A DNA stretch of 64,000 nt. It comes from an uncultured Eubacteriales bacterium (GTDB lineage: Bacteria; Bacillota; Clostridia; Lachnospirales; Lachnospiraceae). The stretch's first letter is position 1. Each line of letters starts with the position of its first letter. Shown here piece by piece: positions 17,558 to 27,519 of the stretch. Location of the stretch: the NCBI GenBank assembly GCA_900315425.1, contig OMZA01000006.1, positions 1 to 64,000 of the forward strand. Reading direction: 5' to 3'. The translations under genes and the position numbers were made by a program. Under the pieces are notes generated by a model that saw only the letters and a program-made list of their open reading frames with translations, was not told where the DNA came from and made no database searches.

Positions 17558-19966
17558 TTAGTGTTTAGGCTTTATATTTATAGCTTTTTTAATGATTGCA
17601 TGCATTCTTCCTCTAAAAGGTATTACTTTAAGCTTTTTATCATTACATCCAACGGAAATTGTTACACATCCCTGCAGATCCGTTCTAAAAATCCTACAGT
17701 CTGCTTCCTTCAGCCTTTCCAATGTCTCATTATGCGGATGTCCGTAGTTATTGTTTTTCCCACAGGATATGACTCCAATTTCAGGTTGTATTTTTTCTAG
17801 AAATTCTTTTGTACTTGAGTTTTTCGAACCATGATGTCCCACTTTTAAAACATCAACATTCTTCAATTCAAATTGATTATCTTGCTCTAAGAGATATTCT
17901 TCTCCTTCTTTTCCTAAATCTCCTGTTAATAGCATATCAAAGTCTTTATAGTTTAAATTGAACACAATAGAAGATTCATTTTTATCACTGGCTACTATAT
18001 TTTTATCAGGCCATAGACAATCCAATCTGATTTCCTCAGTTTTTATACAATCCCCTTTATCTATCCTTATAATATTTATTCCTGATAATTGTGCTTCGGA
18101 TATAAGTTCTTTATAGTTCTCATCTATTAACTCATTATCTAAGTTTTGTACAACTAAATTTTTAATTAAGGATTTGCCATTTATCTTTTCTCCTAAAAGT
18201 TTGATCATAGCATTATAATGATCAGAATCTGCATGAGTAACTATGGCATAATCAATTTTACTAATACCTTCAGCCTTAAAAAACGGAATCATAACGTACT
18301 CTTCTAAAAGATTATTACTAGTACTACCAGAATCTATAAGAATTACTGTATTTTTATTTCTAATACATATGGAATCCCCTTGTCCTACATCAATAATAGA
18401 AACTTTAAAATTCGGAGATTTGTTTATAACTGCTGCAATTATTAGAATAGATACCCAAAGAAAAAGTATAACTCTTGTTTTTAAAGAAATTTTTAAATTA
18501 TCGTTTTTCAAAAATGCACTTATAATCTTCATTACTATTATTAAAATTATCAATATTAGATAATATACAAAAAGCTTTAAAATGCTTGGTTTACCTGTAA
18601 TAACAATGGCATTGGGCAATTTCAAAAAAAGACTACAGACCTTCTCGTAGAAAAATAATATACCACAACCTGCAAAAATTATAATTTTCCCGAAAAACAC
18701 CGAAAAATAGCTAAAACATAAAGCCATTACACCAAAGCCAACAACAAATGCCATAAATGGAATTACTAAAAGATTAATAAAAACAGAATATAAATTTATC
18801 TGATAAAAGCTGTATTCTAGAATTGGAATTGTAACCAGATTGACACATAAACTTCCTAACAGAGACTTTGTGATTTTGTATTTTGGAGATAAAATATTTT
18901 TTACCAGGTCATATACCACAACAATTCCAAGTACCGCACCAAAAGACAGTAATAATCCTTCAGAAAGAATACATAAAGGATTTTCTAAAATGCATATTGA
19001 AAATGCAAAACAAACTGCTGTTATAGCATCATAAGATCTGCCTACTACGTCAGCTAACAATATTAAAACAAACATTATAAAAGCTCTGTATGCTGATACA
19101 CTTCCACCAATCATTAAGATATAAACTAACATGCATGTAATACTTGTTATGGAAGATATTCTAATCCCCATTAACCACCTTAAAATTCTATATATAGTCA
19201 TTCCAAGAATTGCCACATGTAAACCGGAAATAGCCATAATATGAGAGATACCGGCACTTTGATATATATCCTTTATGTCAGCATCCATTTCATTTTTATC
19301 ACCAAGTAAAATCCCCTTGTATACGCCTTTGTATTTTTCGGGACATATTTTGTTTAGCTGATTAAGAAGGCTTTGTTTAAAAACAAAAATATTTTTTTTG
19401 AATTGATTATGTAAAACAGAATTATCGTTAAGCTTTGCATTGCATATTTTAAAAGAAATACCACTTTCAAAATAATAGGATTTCTCATCAAACTCTCCAT
19501 TATTACTAGCTTCATTAAAAGCAGAAACTACCCCTGTTAATTTAACGTAGGTTCCTGGAAAAATATTATCAATACTGTAATCATTTTTTATGATACCTTT
19601 GTAATTACAGTTTTCTCCATTAAATGAATCACATTTAATCACATAATAATACTTATCGTTTTTTTCATACTGCCTGTCAATTGTTCCAGACAGAACAATA
19701 GACTCCCCATCAGTTAAAGCATTATAAAAAATATTTTGTTTGGAAACGTAAAGATTGGATTTTGCAAATGAAATATCAAAGAATAAAATAAAAATAATAA
19801 CTATTATAGAAAAGTTTCTATATGATTTTAAACACAAAAATAAGGCCACTACAAATGCAGTGGCCGTAATAATCATCACCCAAATACTTACAACCCCATA
19901 ATTCACGCTCATCCCCAATAGCGTACCAGGTATCAAGGCCATCATTAAAAATGCCGGTCTTTTAAT
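17558..19966 (-). CDS. comEC: Competence DNA-uptake channel ComEC/Rec2
   Basis: About 802 aa. Polytopic membrane protein that carries single-stranded DNA across the membrane. N-terminal DUF4131/OB-like region, then the Competence domain with many membrane segments (about 200-480), then a metallo-beta-lactamase domain with DVGQGDS, HADSDH (near 570) and GHHGSKNSS (near 703). The first ATG is at 19945, but it lacks a ribosome-binding site. GGAGGA overlapping the gerMN stop lies 6 bases before an in-frame ATT at 19964-19966, which would add IKRPAFL, the usual ComEC N-terminus. A rare ATT start is therefore proposed. Confidence 0.93.
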   Translation of the reverse strand: MKRPAFLMMALIPGTLLGMSVNYGVVSIWVMIITATAFVVALFLCLKSYRNFSIIVIIFILFFDISFAKSNLYVSKQNIFYNALTDGESIVLSGTIDRQYEKNDKYYYVIKCDSFNGENCNYKGIIKNDYSIDNIFPGTYVKLTGVVSAFNEASNNGEFDEKSYYFESGISFKICNAKLNDNSVLHNQFKKNIFVFKQSLLNQLNKICPEKYKGVYKGILLGDKNEMDADIKDIYQSAGISHIMAISGLHVAILGMTIYRILRWLMGIRISSITSITCMLVYILMIGGSVSAYRAFIMFVLILLADVVGRSYDAITAVCFAFSICILENPLCILSEGLLLSFGAVLGIVVVYDLVKNILSPKYKITKSLLGSLCVNLVTIPILEYSFYQINLYSVFINLLVIPFMAFVVGFGVMALCFSYFSVFFGKIIIFAGCGILFFYEKVCSLFLKLPNAIVITGKPSILKLFVYYLILIILIIVMKIISAFLKNDNLKISLKTRVILFLWVSILIIAAVINKSPNFKVSIIDVGQGDSICIRNKNTVILIDSGSTSNNLLEEYVMIPFFKAEGISKIDYAIVTHADSDHYNAMIKLLGEKINGKSLIKNLVVQNLDNELIDENYKELISEAQLSGINIIRIDKGDCIKTEEIRLDCLWPDKNIVASDKNESSIVFNLNYKDFDMLLTGDLGKEGEEYLLEQDNQFELKNVDVLKVGHHGSKNSSTKEFLEKIQPEIGVISCGKNNNYGHPHNETLERLKEADCRIFRTDLQGCVTISVGCNDKKLKVIPFRGRMHAIIKKAINIKPKH

Positions 19967-19977
19967 AAATACTCCTC

Positions 19978-20931
19978 CTAATTATCTATACTTATATAAT
20001 CCAAATCTCTTTGGAAACTATATTTTAATGAAATTTTATCTCTAAGTTTTACATCGGTCTTTCCATCAACACTGATTTGTACACTAGACACATATTCTAA
20101 TTCACATAATGAATTAACTAATGAATAAAGCTCCTGTTCCGGAGTACATCCATCAACCTCTGCAGTTTCAAAACCTTTTGCAAAATTCACGTAACATGTG
20201 CCATCCTTTGTAAGAACACTGATAAGTTTAGTATCTTTAGGCAAAGTACGTTTGTATTTTGAAGTGTCATCAGGACCATCTATAAGTTTTTGAATAATCA
20301 TTTTTTCAACCGAAGCCTTTTGATTATTAACTTTAGAATAATTAACACTCTTAAGTTCGCTTCCATCCTGTTTTAAGAAGTAAATCTTCATCTCATATTT
20401 ACTCATTTGATTTATATTATTCTCAGAAGTTGAAATATCTACAAAATCATCTGCCTTCATAACACCAACCTCTACTGAAGTATCAGTAGGTTCCATTAAA
20501 GGCGTGTCCTGAACAGTAAATGAAACGTATTTAATCCCATCAATTTGAGTTAAAGTTAAAACAACTGCCGATCTACATAGAATTTCTTCGACTTTAGACA
20601 TTTCATTATATGCAAGCCCAAAGTCACACACAACTGTATCGTCCTCTATTGTAACATTGTTAATTTCGACACTTTCAGGCTTAGCTGTAACAATATTCAG
20701 TTTATCAGAAGTTTCATTCATCGCATCTAGAACTTCATTAACTTGAGATTCCAAATCGTCAGATTTCACTTTGTATTCAATTGGTTCTAATTTTGTTTTA
20801 TCACTATCAGTGTAATAGAGATAAAAAGCATCTTTATCAGAGCTCTTCTTACTATTAGTACAAGATACCATTCCAAATGCCATGGTACATAACAAAAGAA
20901 AAACCAATGCTTTATTTAACAAATTCTTCAT
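19978..20931 (-). CDS. GerMN-domain lipoprotein
   Basis: 317 aa. Signal sequence with lipobox GMVSC (Cys24) predicts a lipoprotein on the outer face of the membrane. Two GerMN (sporulation/germination) domains follow, about 50-165 and 185-310; the second includes GPDDTSKYKRTLPKDTKLI and VNFAKGFE. GerMN proteins are often encoded beside a two-component system (compare LpqB with MtrAB in Actinobacteria), as here with the histidine kinase 15 bases upstream. It may modulate the sensor or the cell wall (inference). Confidence 0.85.
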   Translation of the reverse strand: MKNLLNKALVFLLLCTMAFGMVSCTNSKKSSDKDAFYLYYTDSDKTKLEPIEYKVKSDDLESQVNEVLDAMNETSDKLNIVTAKPESVEINNVTIEDDTVVCDFGLAYNEMSKVEEILCRSAVVLTLTQIDGIKYVSFTVQDTPLMEPTDTSVEVGVMKADDFVDISTSENNINQMSKYEMKIYFLKQDGSELKSVNYSKVNNQKASVEKMIIQKLIDGPDDTSKYKRTLPKDTKLISVLTKDGTCYVNFAKGFETAEVDGCTPEQELYSLVNSLCELEYVSSVQISVDGKTDVKLRDKISLKYSFQRDLDYISIDN

Positions 20932-20946
20932 ATATCCTCCAAGGTT

Positions 20947-22419
20947 TTAGTCCTGTTTTACATAAGTTAAAGGAATTCTTACTGTAAATGTAGTTCCTTC
21001 ACCTTCTTTACTGTAAACCTTTATCTCTCCATTGTGAAGAAGAATAATATTTTTAGTAATAGCAAGACCTAATCCTGTACCACCGGTTTTTCTAGCTCTG
21101 TCTTTATCTACTCTATAGAATCTTTCGAAAACCATATCCTGAGAATCATCAGGAATACCTATACCTGAATCTGCGACTTTAATGTAAAAATATTGGTGAT
21201 CAGCATTAAGACTTACTCTAACCCAACCATCTACTACATTATATTTAACCGCATTTTCTACTAAATTTGTAATAGCTGATGTAAGTTTAAGCTCATCAAT
21301 CTCTGCCTCAATAGGCTTAAAGCTTTCTAATACCAACTCTACATTTTTCTCTCCTGCTATCGGTCTTACACGTTTTAGAATTCCTTCTATAACATCATTT
21401 ATATTAGCCTTTTTAATATTAAGACTAGTATTATTTTTCTCAGTTCGAACCAAGGCCAAAAGACTACTTATTATTTCATTTTCTCTATCAATTTCATTGG
21501 CAATATCTTCAAAGAAATCTTTGTACAACTCATTTGGTACATCCTCCTGATCCTTAAGAGAATCAGCAAGAACCTTAATAGATGTCATCGGTGTCTTTAG
21601 TTCATGTGATACATTTGAAACAAATTCTTGTCTTGAATCATCAATCTTTTGCATTCTATCAACCATAGCATTAAACCCGTCAGAAAACTCTTTCATCTCG
21701 GTATAGGTTGATAAATCCAGTTTTGTATCAAGATATCCGTATCTCATTTTCGTAAACTGTTCTTTTGCTTTGTTAAGAGGTCTTACAAATATCCATGATA
21801 TAAAAACTGCAAATATAATTACAAATATTACGATTACATTTGAAATAATTGATATTCTATCCTCTATATCATTCATGGAGTCACTTATATCAGTAGTAGA
21901 AAAAGTAACATACATCACGCCTATTACTGATTTGGAATCATTAGTAATTGGATGAACGATTTCTATTGTTGAACTATTTTCATCATATTTAGAAATTTCT
22001 TTACCCTTGTATGCTTTAATAACATCTGAGCTAACAACTATTTTCCCTTCATCAATGATATATGTATCTTTAATTATGTGAAATGAATTATCTATGATAA
22101 TAATTCTTCCATCATACATAGCTGATAACTGTGTCAATTCTGCATCGATTGAATCAGATTCACCGGAATCCATATAGTTAGCCTTCACAATATTATCTTT
22201 AAGAATATTCGTCTGGCTTAAGAGACGATTCATTTTATTACCAACCATTTCACTTTCAACTTTATCATACATGCTTATGCCTATTATAATTGGTATAAAC
22301 ATTCCTAAAAACAAAACCAGAACAAATATTCTAAATCTAAGGCTTTTTAAAAGTCCCTTTAATTTTAAAAGGAATCTATGAAAGATTCCTTTTATTTTAA
22401 TATCAATATTCTTATACAT
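20947..22419 (-). CDS. Sensor histidine kinase (VicK/WalK-like)
   Basis: 490 aa. Two membrane segments (about 31-49 and 190-212) enclose an extracytoplasmic sensor domain of about 140 residues. HAMP follows, then HisKA with phospho-acceptor His272 in NVSHELKTP, and HATPase_c with GGTGLGLAI. No PAS domain is obvious, unlike classical WalK. It lies between the response regulator (15-base gap) and the GerMN lipoprotein (15-base gap), so these three probably form one signalling unit. The signal is unknown. Confidence 0.92.
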   Translation of the reverse strand: MYKNIDIKIKGIFHRFLLKLKGLLKSLRFRIFVLVLFLGMFIPIIIGISMYDKVESEMVGNKMNRLLSQTNILKDNIVKANYMDSGESDSIDAELTQLSAMYDGRIIIIDNSFHIIKDTYIIDEGKIVVSSDVIKAYKGKEISKYDENSSTIEIVHPITNDSKSVIGVMYVTFSTTDISDSMNDIEDRISIISNVIVIFVIIFAVFISWIFVRPLNKAKEQFTKMRYGYLDTKLDLSTYTEMKEFSDGFNAMVDRMQKIDDSRQEFVSNVSHELKTPMTSIKVLADSLKDQEDVPNELYKDFFEDIANEIDRENEIISSLLALVRTEKNNTSLNIKKANINDVIEGILKRVRPIAGEKNVELVLESFKPIEAEIDELKLTSAITNLVENAVKYNVVDGWVRVSLNADHQYFYIKVADSGIGIPDDSQDMVFERFYRVDKDRARKTGGTGLGLAITKNIILLHNGEIKVYSKEGEGTTFTVRIPLTYVKQD

Positions 22420-22434
22420 TTTTTATTCCATTAA

Positions 22435-23124
22435 TTATTCTTTGTAATAGTATCCCACACCCCATTTTGTAAATACATACTTAGGGTCACTTGGATTATT
22501 TTCAATTTTTTCTCTTAATCTTCTTATATGTACATCTACCGTTCTAACATCACCAGGATATTCATAACCCCAGACCACATTAAGAAGTTTCTCTCTGCTG
22601 TATACTTTATTAGGATTACTTATTAAGATTTCTAAAAGGTCAAACTCTTTAGCTGTTAGATTAATCTCGACTCCATCTACCTTTATACTTCTAGCTTCTA
22701 TATCCATCTCCAAATCACCCTTTTTAATTACATTAGGGTTGGAAACTTTTACAATATCTCCTGCATTTCGTCTTAATATAGCTTTGATTCGAGCCTTAAC
22801 CTCCAATATATTAAATGGTTTTGTCATATAATCATCTGCACCATATTCCAGACCCAGAATCTTATCCATGTCATCACCCTTAGCAGTCAACATAATAACA
22901 GGAACGGAACTAAATTCTCTAATTCTATTTAACACTTCAAACCCATCAAATACCGGAAGCATAACATCCAAAAGTATAATATCGTATTTATTTTTAGTTA
23001 TATAATCCACAGCTTCTTGTCCATCGTAAGCACAATCTACTTCCATTCCATCTCTTTCAAGAGTGAACTTTATACCTTTTACTATGGATTTCTCATCATC
23101 TACAACTAGAACCTTATTAGCCAT
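22435..23124 (-). CDS. OmpR/PhoB-type response regulator
   Basis: 229 aa. Receiver domain with acidic Asp9/Asp10, phosphorylation site Asp53 (LLDVMLP) and Lys in TAKG near residue 100, then a winged-helix trans_reg_C domain ending GVGYYYKE. WalR-like in overall sequence. AGGAGGAAAC precedes the ATG. Ninebases separate it from comEA upstream, and it is followed by its cognate kinase. Confidence 0.94.
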   Translation of the reverse strand: MANKVLVVDDEKSIVKGIKFTLERDGMEVDCAYDGQEAVDYITKNKYDIILLDVMLPVFDGFEVLNRIREFSSVPVIMLTAKGDDMDKILGLEYGADDYMTKPFNILEVKARIKAILRRNAGDIVKVSNPNVIKKGDLEMDIEARSIKVDGVEINLTAKEFDLLEILISNPNKVYSREKLLNVVWGYEYPGDVRTVDVHIRRLREKIENNPSDPKYVFTKWGVGYYYKE

Positions 23125-23133
23125 TGTTTCCTC

Positions 23134-23745
23134 CTATACAGTAATAAGAGCTTTGATTTTATTAAAAGCACCTTCCTTAATTCCACTTATATTCATTATA
23201 TCTTCTATACAAGTAAAATTACCATTTTCCTGACGATACTGCACTATAGCTAATGCCTTACTGTCACCAATTCCCGGCAATTCTTTTAATTCTTCTTTAG
23301 ATGCTGTATTAATATTAATCAATTGAGTTTCTGTACTTTGACTATCATAAATGCTACTACCTTCAACTGTTAATACCGTTTCATTCTCGTTAACATTAGG
23401 TATATATATCAGCATTTTATCCTCAATTGGTAAGGTAAGATTAACCTTTGAAGTATCGGCTTCTTCTTTTAATCCACCAGCATCTTCTATAACTTCATAA
23501 ATTCTCTTATCACACGATACTTTATACACTCCCGGATTATTTACCGCACCCGATAATTGAATATATACATCATCAGATATGTTTTCTTCAGGTTGTATAG
23601 TGGTATCACTTTGTATTTCTTCACTTGTAATATTTTTTTCATCTTTATAATACACTGCCTTATCCTTAGTTGATGCACAACTAATAAAAAATACTATAAA
23701 AAATACTAAGACAGATATTATATATAAAATTTTCCTTTTATACAT
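23134..23745 (-). CDS. comEA: Competence DNA receptor ComEA
   Basis: 203 aa. ComEA binds incoming double-stranded DNA at the cell surface. N-terminal hydrophobic segment ending FISC could be a lipobox (Cys23) or a plain membrane anchor. An SLBB domain (IQLSGAVNNPGVYKV, about 65-125) is followed by paired helix-hairpin-helix motifs (NINTASKEELKELPGIGDSKA, then NISGIKEGAFNKIKAL), the DNA-binding part. First gene of the run comEA-RR-HK-gerMN-comEC. Confidence 0.92.
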   Translation of the reverse strand: MYKRKILYIISVLVFFIVFFISCASTKDKAVYYKDEKNITSEEIQSDTTIQPEENISDDVYIQLSGAVNNPGVYKVSCDKRIYEVIEDAGGLKEEADTSKVNLTLPIEDKMLIYIPNVNENETVLTVEGSSIYDSQSTETQLININTASKEELKELPGIGDSKALAIVQYRQENGNFTCIEDIMNISGIKEGAFNKIKALITV

Positions 23746-23822
23746 TCAAACCCCTCATTTCTACGTAATTTTCTTAAATTACCTATATCACGAAATCAGA
23801 GAGATTGTGAACTACAATTTCT

Positions 23823-23850
23823 ATTATACAAAATATTTAAATGTTTACAA
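23823..23850 (-). promoter_or_regulatory. Promoter of the comEA-comEC run
   Basis: Minus strand: TTGTAA (23845-23850), 16-base spacer, consensus TATAAT (23823-23828), about 75 bases before comEA. The word TGTTTACA (23842-23849) overlapping the -35 also occurs in the rpsT promoter repeat. Confidence 0.6.
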
Positions 23851-23869
23851 TGGACATTTTTACTTAAAT

Positions 23870-25060
23870 TTATTTATATTCATCAAGTACTGTTGACAGT
23901 ATTGAAATCATTTCATCAACATTTTCATTAGTAATAATAAGTGGTGGTACCAGCCTCAATACATTACTTCCTGCACTGATAATTATAAGACCGTTTTCTA
24001 TGCATTTCGTAATTATTTCTCCTAATGGTTTATCAATAATTATTCCCTGCATAAGCCCTTTTCCTCTATGACCTTTTACAAAATCATATTTATCTGTTAA
24101 CTCATCTAATTTACTTTCAAGGTATTCGGATACACTATTAACATTATCAAGAACCTTTGTTTTTTCAAACATTTCTAATACCTTATTAACTGCTGCTGTA
24201 GCTAATGGATTACCACCGTATGTTGTACCGTGATCCCCTGGAACTAAAACTGCAGCCTTTTCATTTACAAGAAATGCTCCTACTGGAATACCACATCCTA
24301 GAGCCTTTGCCATTGTAAGAACATCCGGTTTTACTCCATAATAATCATGTGCAAACATTTTACCGGTACGTCCCATACCACACTGAATTTCATCAAATAT
24401 AAGAAGAATATCATTATCATCACATATTTTTCTTACACCTTCCATAAATTCCTTAGTTGCCGGATATATACCTCCTTCACCCTGAACAGGTTCAAGGATT
24501 ATCGCAATTGTTTTAGAATTTACAAGTGCCTTTACACTTTCAAGATCATTAAAATCTGCAAACTTAACACCACCTATAAGGGGTTTAAATGGTTCTTGAT
24601 ACTTGTCATTTCCTGTTACTGACAATGCTCCCATACTTCTTCCATGGAAAGAATGTTTCATAGCAATGATTTCATGATCATTTGAACCATCTCGGTTATA
24701 ACCATATTTTCTAGCTGTTTTTACAGCACCCTCTATAGCTTCAGTTCCAGAATTTGTAAAAAATACCCTGTCCATTCCTGAAATTGCTGTAAGCTTCTTA
24801 GCTGCTTCAGTCGCTGGAACATTGTAAAATAGGTTAGATGTATGAATTATCTTATCAATCTGTTCCTTTAAAGCATCATTATATTCTTTATTGTTATATC
24901 CAAAAGCAAATACTGCTATTCCTGAAGCAAAATCCAGATATTTTTTACCATCTGTATCATATAGATATACTCCGTCACCTTTTTCGATTACCAGATTAAA
25001 TCTATTATATGTATGTAAAAGATTAGATTCTGCTTCGTTAATATATTCCTGCTTTGTCAT
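23870..25060 (-). CDS. argD: Acetylornithine aminotransferase ArgD
   Basis: 396 aa, class III PLP aminotransferase converting N-acetylglutamate semialdehyde to N-acetylornithine. Family features: FTNSGTEAIEGAVKTARKYG, KHSFHGRSMGALS, IFDEIQCGMGRTG, and the PLP lysine in MAKALGCGIPVGAF. GGAGGA precedes the ATG. Last gene of argJ-argB-argD. No clear terminator separates it from the comEA promoter. Confidence 0.95.
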   Translation of the reverse strand: MTKQEYINEAESNLLHTYNRFNLVIEKGDGVYLYDTDGKKYLDFASGIAVFAFGYNNKEYNDALKEQIDKIIHTSNLFYNVPATEAAKKLTAISGMDRVFFTNSGTEAIEGAVKTARKYGYNRDGSNDHEIIAMKHSFHGRSMGALSVTGNDKYQEPFKPLIGGVKFADFNDLESVKALVNSKTIAIILEPVQGEGGIYPATKEFMEGVRKICDDNDILLIFDEIQCGMGRTGKMFAHDYYGVKPDVLTMAKALGCGIPVGAFLVNEKAAVLVPGDHGTTYGGNPLATAAVNKVLEMFEKTKVLDNVNSVSEYLESKLDELTDKYDFVKGHRGKGLMQGIIIDKPLGEIITKCIENGLIIISAGSNVLRLVPPLIITNENVDEMISILSTVLDEYK

Positions 25061-25078
25061 GATAAATCCTCCGTAAAA

Positions 25079-25972
25079 TTAAACATTATATCTTTCCTTG
25101 TCATTTCCCAGAATAGCTGTTCCAATACCTCTATTAGTAAATATCTCTAACAATAAACAATGAGGTATTCTGCCATCAAGAATATGAACTCTGTTAACAC
25201 CATTATCAATAGCATTAAGACAATTATTAATCTTAGGTAACATTCCACCCTTTATATATCCCTGATCAATAAGTTTTAGAGCTTCTCTCTTATCTAATTC
25301 AGATATTAATGTATCCGGATCTTCTGGATCTTTATATACTCCTTCTGTATCTGTAAGAAATGCCAATTTCTCGGCATTTACTGCTTTAGCAATAGCACAA
25401 GCTGCATCATCTGCATTTATATTATAAGAATTGTATTCCTCATCAAGACCTATTGGGCACACAATTGGAAGATAATCATCGTCTAATAAATCATATAAAA
25501 TCTTCGGATTTACATTTACTACATCTCCAACAAATCCAATATCCTGTCCGTCAGATAATTTCTTTTTACACTGAATAAGATTACCATCTTTTCCAGATAT
25601 ACTAACAGCTTTTACACCTAACGATTCCACCATGGTAACCAAAGATTTTCCAACCTTACCAAGAACCATCTCAGCAATTTCCATCGTATTTTCATCAGTA
25701 ACTCGAAGTCCATTAATAAACTGAGGTTCATTTCCTGAAAGCTTTACCCATTTGCTTATCTCTTTGCCACCACCATGTACAATAATAGGCTTGAATCCAA
25801 CAAGTTTTAAAAGTGTAACATCTTGGATTACATTCTTTTTAAGTTCTTCATCCACCATGGCACTACCGCCATATTTTACTACAATTATTTTTCTGTTAAA
25901 TCTTTGGATATAAGGTAACGCCTCTACAAGTATGCTTGCTTTTTCCAAATATTGATTCATCTCTTTTTCCAT
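25079..25972 (-). CDS. argB: Acetylglutamate kinase ArgB
   Basis: 297 aa from ATG 25972. Phosphorylates N-acetylglutamate, the committed and usually arginine-inhibited step of the cyclic pathway. Amino-acid kinase fold: KYGGSAM near residue 30, [19 protein letters not shown], and a C-terminal stretch [11 protein letters not shown]. The frame also opens with a GTG at 25981, but AAGGAAG overlaps that codon and is correctly spaced for ATG 25972. Between argJ and argD. Confidence 0.95.
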   Translation of the reverse strand: MEKEMNQYLEKASILVEALPYIQRFNRKIIVVKYGGSAMVDEELKKNVIQDVTLLKLVGFKPIIVHGGGKEISKWVKLSGNEPQFINGLRVTDENTMEIAEMVLGKVGKSLVTMVESLGVKAVSISGKDGNLIQCKKKLSDGQDIGFVGDVVNVNPKILYDLLDDDYLPIVCPIGLDEEYNSYNINADDAACAIAKAVNAEKLAFLTDTEGVYKDPEDPDTLISELDKREALKLIDQGYIKGGMLPKINNCLNAIDNGVNRVHILDGRIPHCLLLEIFTNRGIGTAILGNDKERYNV

Positions 25973-26001
25973 CTTTTGCACTTCCTTGTTTAAATAATTA
26001 A

Positions 26002-27231
26002 TTAACTTCTATAATCTGCATTTATTTTAACGTAATCGTATGTAAGATCGCATCCATAGGCTGTTGCCATAGCATCCCCCATCTTCATATCGCAAATAGT
26101 TCTAACCGCATCCATATTGAGAATTCTTGTTGCTTCTTCCTCGCTATAATCTGTAGCTACACCGTTTTCAACAATTTGAATTTTACCAGCTTCGCTTTCA
26201 AAATAAATATCAACTATTTCAGGATCAAACTTTGCCCCGGAATATCCTAGTGCACATAGTATTCTTCCCCAATTGGCATCATTTCCAAATATAGCTGCCT
26301 TTGTTAAACTACTTGTAACTACTGATTTACTAAGGGTTACAGCATTTTCTTTGGTATCAGCATTAACTACCATAACCTCAAAAAGTTTTGTAGCACCTTC
26401 TCCATCTCCTGCTATTTTCTTAGCTAGTTCAGTACATACATAATTAAGGGCTTTAACGAATTCATCATAATCCTGTCCTTCTTTAGTAATCTTTTCATTT
26501 TCTGCCATACCATCTGCAAGAATAATAACAGTATCGTTTGTAGATGTATCTCCATCTACTGATACCATATTAAACGTATCCGGTATTACAGTATTCAAGG
26601 CCTTTGTAAGCATTTCTTTTGAAATATTTACATCTGTAGTGATAAAACCAAGCATGGTACACATATTTATATGAATCATTCCTGATCCTTTGCACATTCC
26701 TCCAACAGTAACCTCATGGCCATTTATCTCGGTCTTGACGGCAACCTGTTTTGAAACAGTATCTGTTGTCATAATAGCCTCAGCTGCCTTTGTGGCATCT
26801 TCAGGGGAATTTCCCACGTTAGGATATAATTTATTAATTCCCTCTTTTATCTTTCCGATAGGAAGCTGATATCCTATAACACCTGTAGAAGCCGTAAGGA
26901 CCTCTTCTTTGTTCACACCTGATATTCTTGAAACTTCAGCTGAAATTTCTCTACAGTATTCCATTCCTGTTTCACCTGTACAGGCATTGGCTATACCGCT
27001 ATTTATAACTATGGCTCTTATATCACCAGATTCATCTATAGTTTTTCTATCCCATTTAACAGGAGCTGCTTTCACAAGATTACTTGTAAATGTTCCAGCT
27101 GCCATACATGGTCCATCACAAAATATCATGGCCATATCTTTCTTTCCATTAAGTTCGCCTTTAATACCTACTTCAAGACCTGTCGCCTTGAAACCTTTTG
27201 CAGCACATACGCCACCTTGAACTTCTTTCAT
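26002..27231 (-). CDS. argJ: Ornithine acetyltransferase / N-acetylglutamate synthase ArgJ
   Basis: 409 aa. Recycles the acetyl group from N-acetylornithine to glutamate. Made as a precursor that cleaves itself before a conserved Thr; here the site is [16 protein letters not shown] with Thr192, so the residue before the cut is Cys where many homologues have Ala or Gly. AAGGAGAT precedes the ATG. First gene of argJ-argB-argD. No argC or argF is in the window. Operator-like sequences lie in the divergent region to argG. Confidence 0.96.
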   Translation of the reverse strand: MKEVQGGVCAAKGFKATGLEVGIKGELNGKKDMAMIFCDGPCMAAGTFTSNLVKAAPVKWDRKTIDESGDIRAIVINSGIANACTGETGMEYCREISAEVSRISGVNKEEVLTASTGVIGYQLPIGKIKEGINKLYPNVGNSPEDATKAAEAIMTTDTVSKQVAVKTEINGHEVTVGGMCKGSGMIHINMCTMLGFITTDVNISKEMLTKALNTVIPDTFNMVSVDGDTSTNDTVIILADGMAENEKITKEGQDYDEFVKALNYVCTELAKKIAGDGEGATKLFEVMVVNADTKENAVTLSKSVVTSSLTKAAIFGNDANWGRILCALGYSGAKFDPEIVDIYFESEAGKIQIVENGVATDYSEEEATRILNMDAVRTICDMKMGDAMATAYGCDLTYDYVKINADYRS

Positions 27232-27264
27232 ATAATATCTCCTTATGATTTACTATTTATCAAT

Positions 27265-27321
27265 ATTCATTATTATTCATCAAGACAAGGGCTATTATAC
27301 ATTTTTTATGCATATTATGCA
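27265..27321. promoter_or_regulatory. Putative ArgR sites at the argJ promoter
   Basis: The palindrome TGCATATTATGCA (core of 27307-27321) covers the -35 and spacer of the argJ promoter. Two ATTCAT half-sites (27265-27270, 27275-27280) lie in the leader. These resemble the ArgR/AhrC box (ATGAAT...ATTCAT) in part. Steric repression by arginine-bound ArgR is the expected logic; assignment by resemblance and context. Confidence 0.5.
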
Positions 27322-27322
27322 A
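27294..27322 (-). promoter_or_regulatory. argJBD promoter
   Basis: Minus strand: TTGCAT (27317-27322), 17-base spacer, consensus TATAAT (27294-27299), about 63 bases before argJ. The spacer and -35 overlap the palindrome at 27307-27321. Confidence 0.75.
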
Positions 27323-27404
27323 CCTTGTATTCACACGTCTTTTCTTATTATATATCAAAACCTATTTATGTCCACCTATTTTTGATTACAATTAGCTTTT
27401 TTCG

Positions 27405-27433
27405 TTGCTTTTTTAATTCATATATAGTAATAT
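27405..27433 (+). promoter_or_regulatory. argG promoter
   Basis: Plus strand: TTGCTT (27405-27410), 17-base spacer, TAATAT (27428-27433). Both boxes match consensus at 4 of 6. Start predicted near 27440. Confidence 0.45.
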
Positions 27434-27450
27434 CTTAATTAGGATTTTTT

Positions 27451-27466
27451 ATGCATAAATATTCAT
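27451..27466. promoter_or_regulatory. ArgR-type operator upstream of argG
   Basis: ATGCATAAATATTCAT differs from the textbook ATGAATAAAAATTCAT at two positions. A second half-site ATGCATAAT follows at 27471-27479. Placed just downstream of the predicted argG transcription start, 55-70 bases before the start codon. Confidence 0.6.
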
Positions 27467-27519
27467 TTTTATGCATAATGATGAATTTTAATTTAATATT
27501 CTATGGAGGAATTTATACT

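Noticed and set aside
26630-26690. ArgJ self-cleavage site Cys-Thr in place of Ala-Thr as a defect
   Set aside because: The nucleophilic Thr and the surrounding motif are kept, and the residue before it varies in the family.
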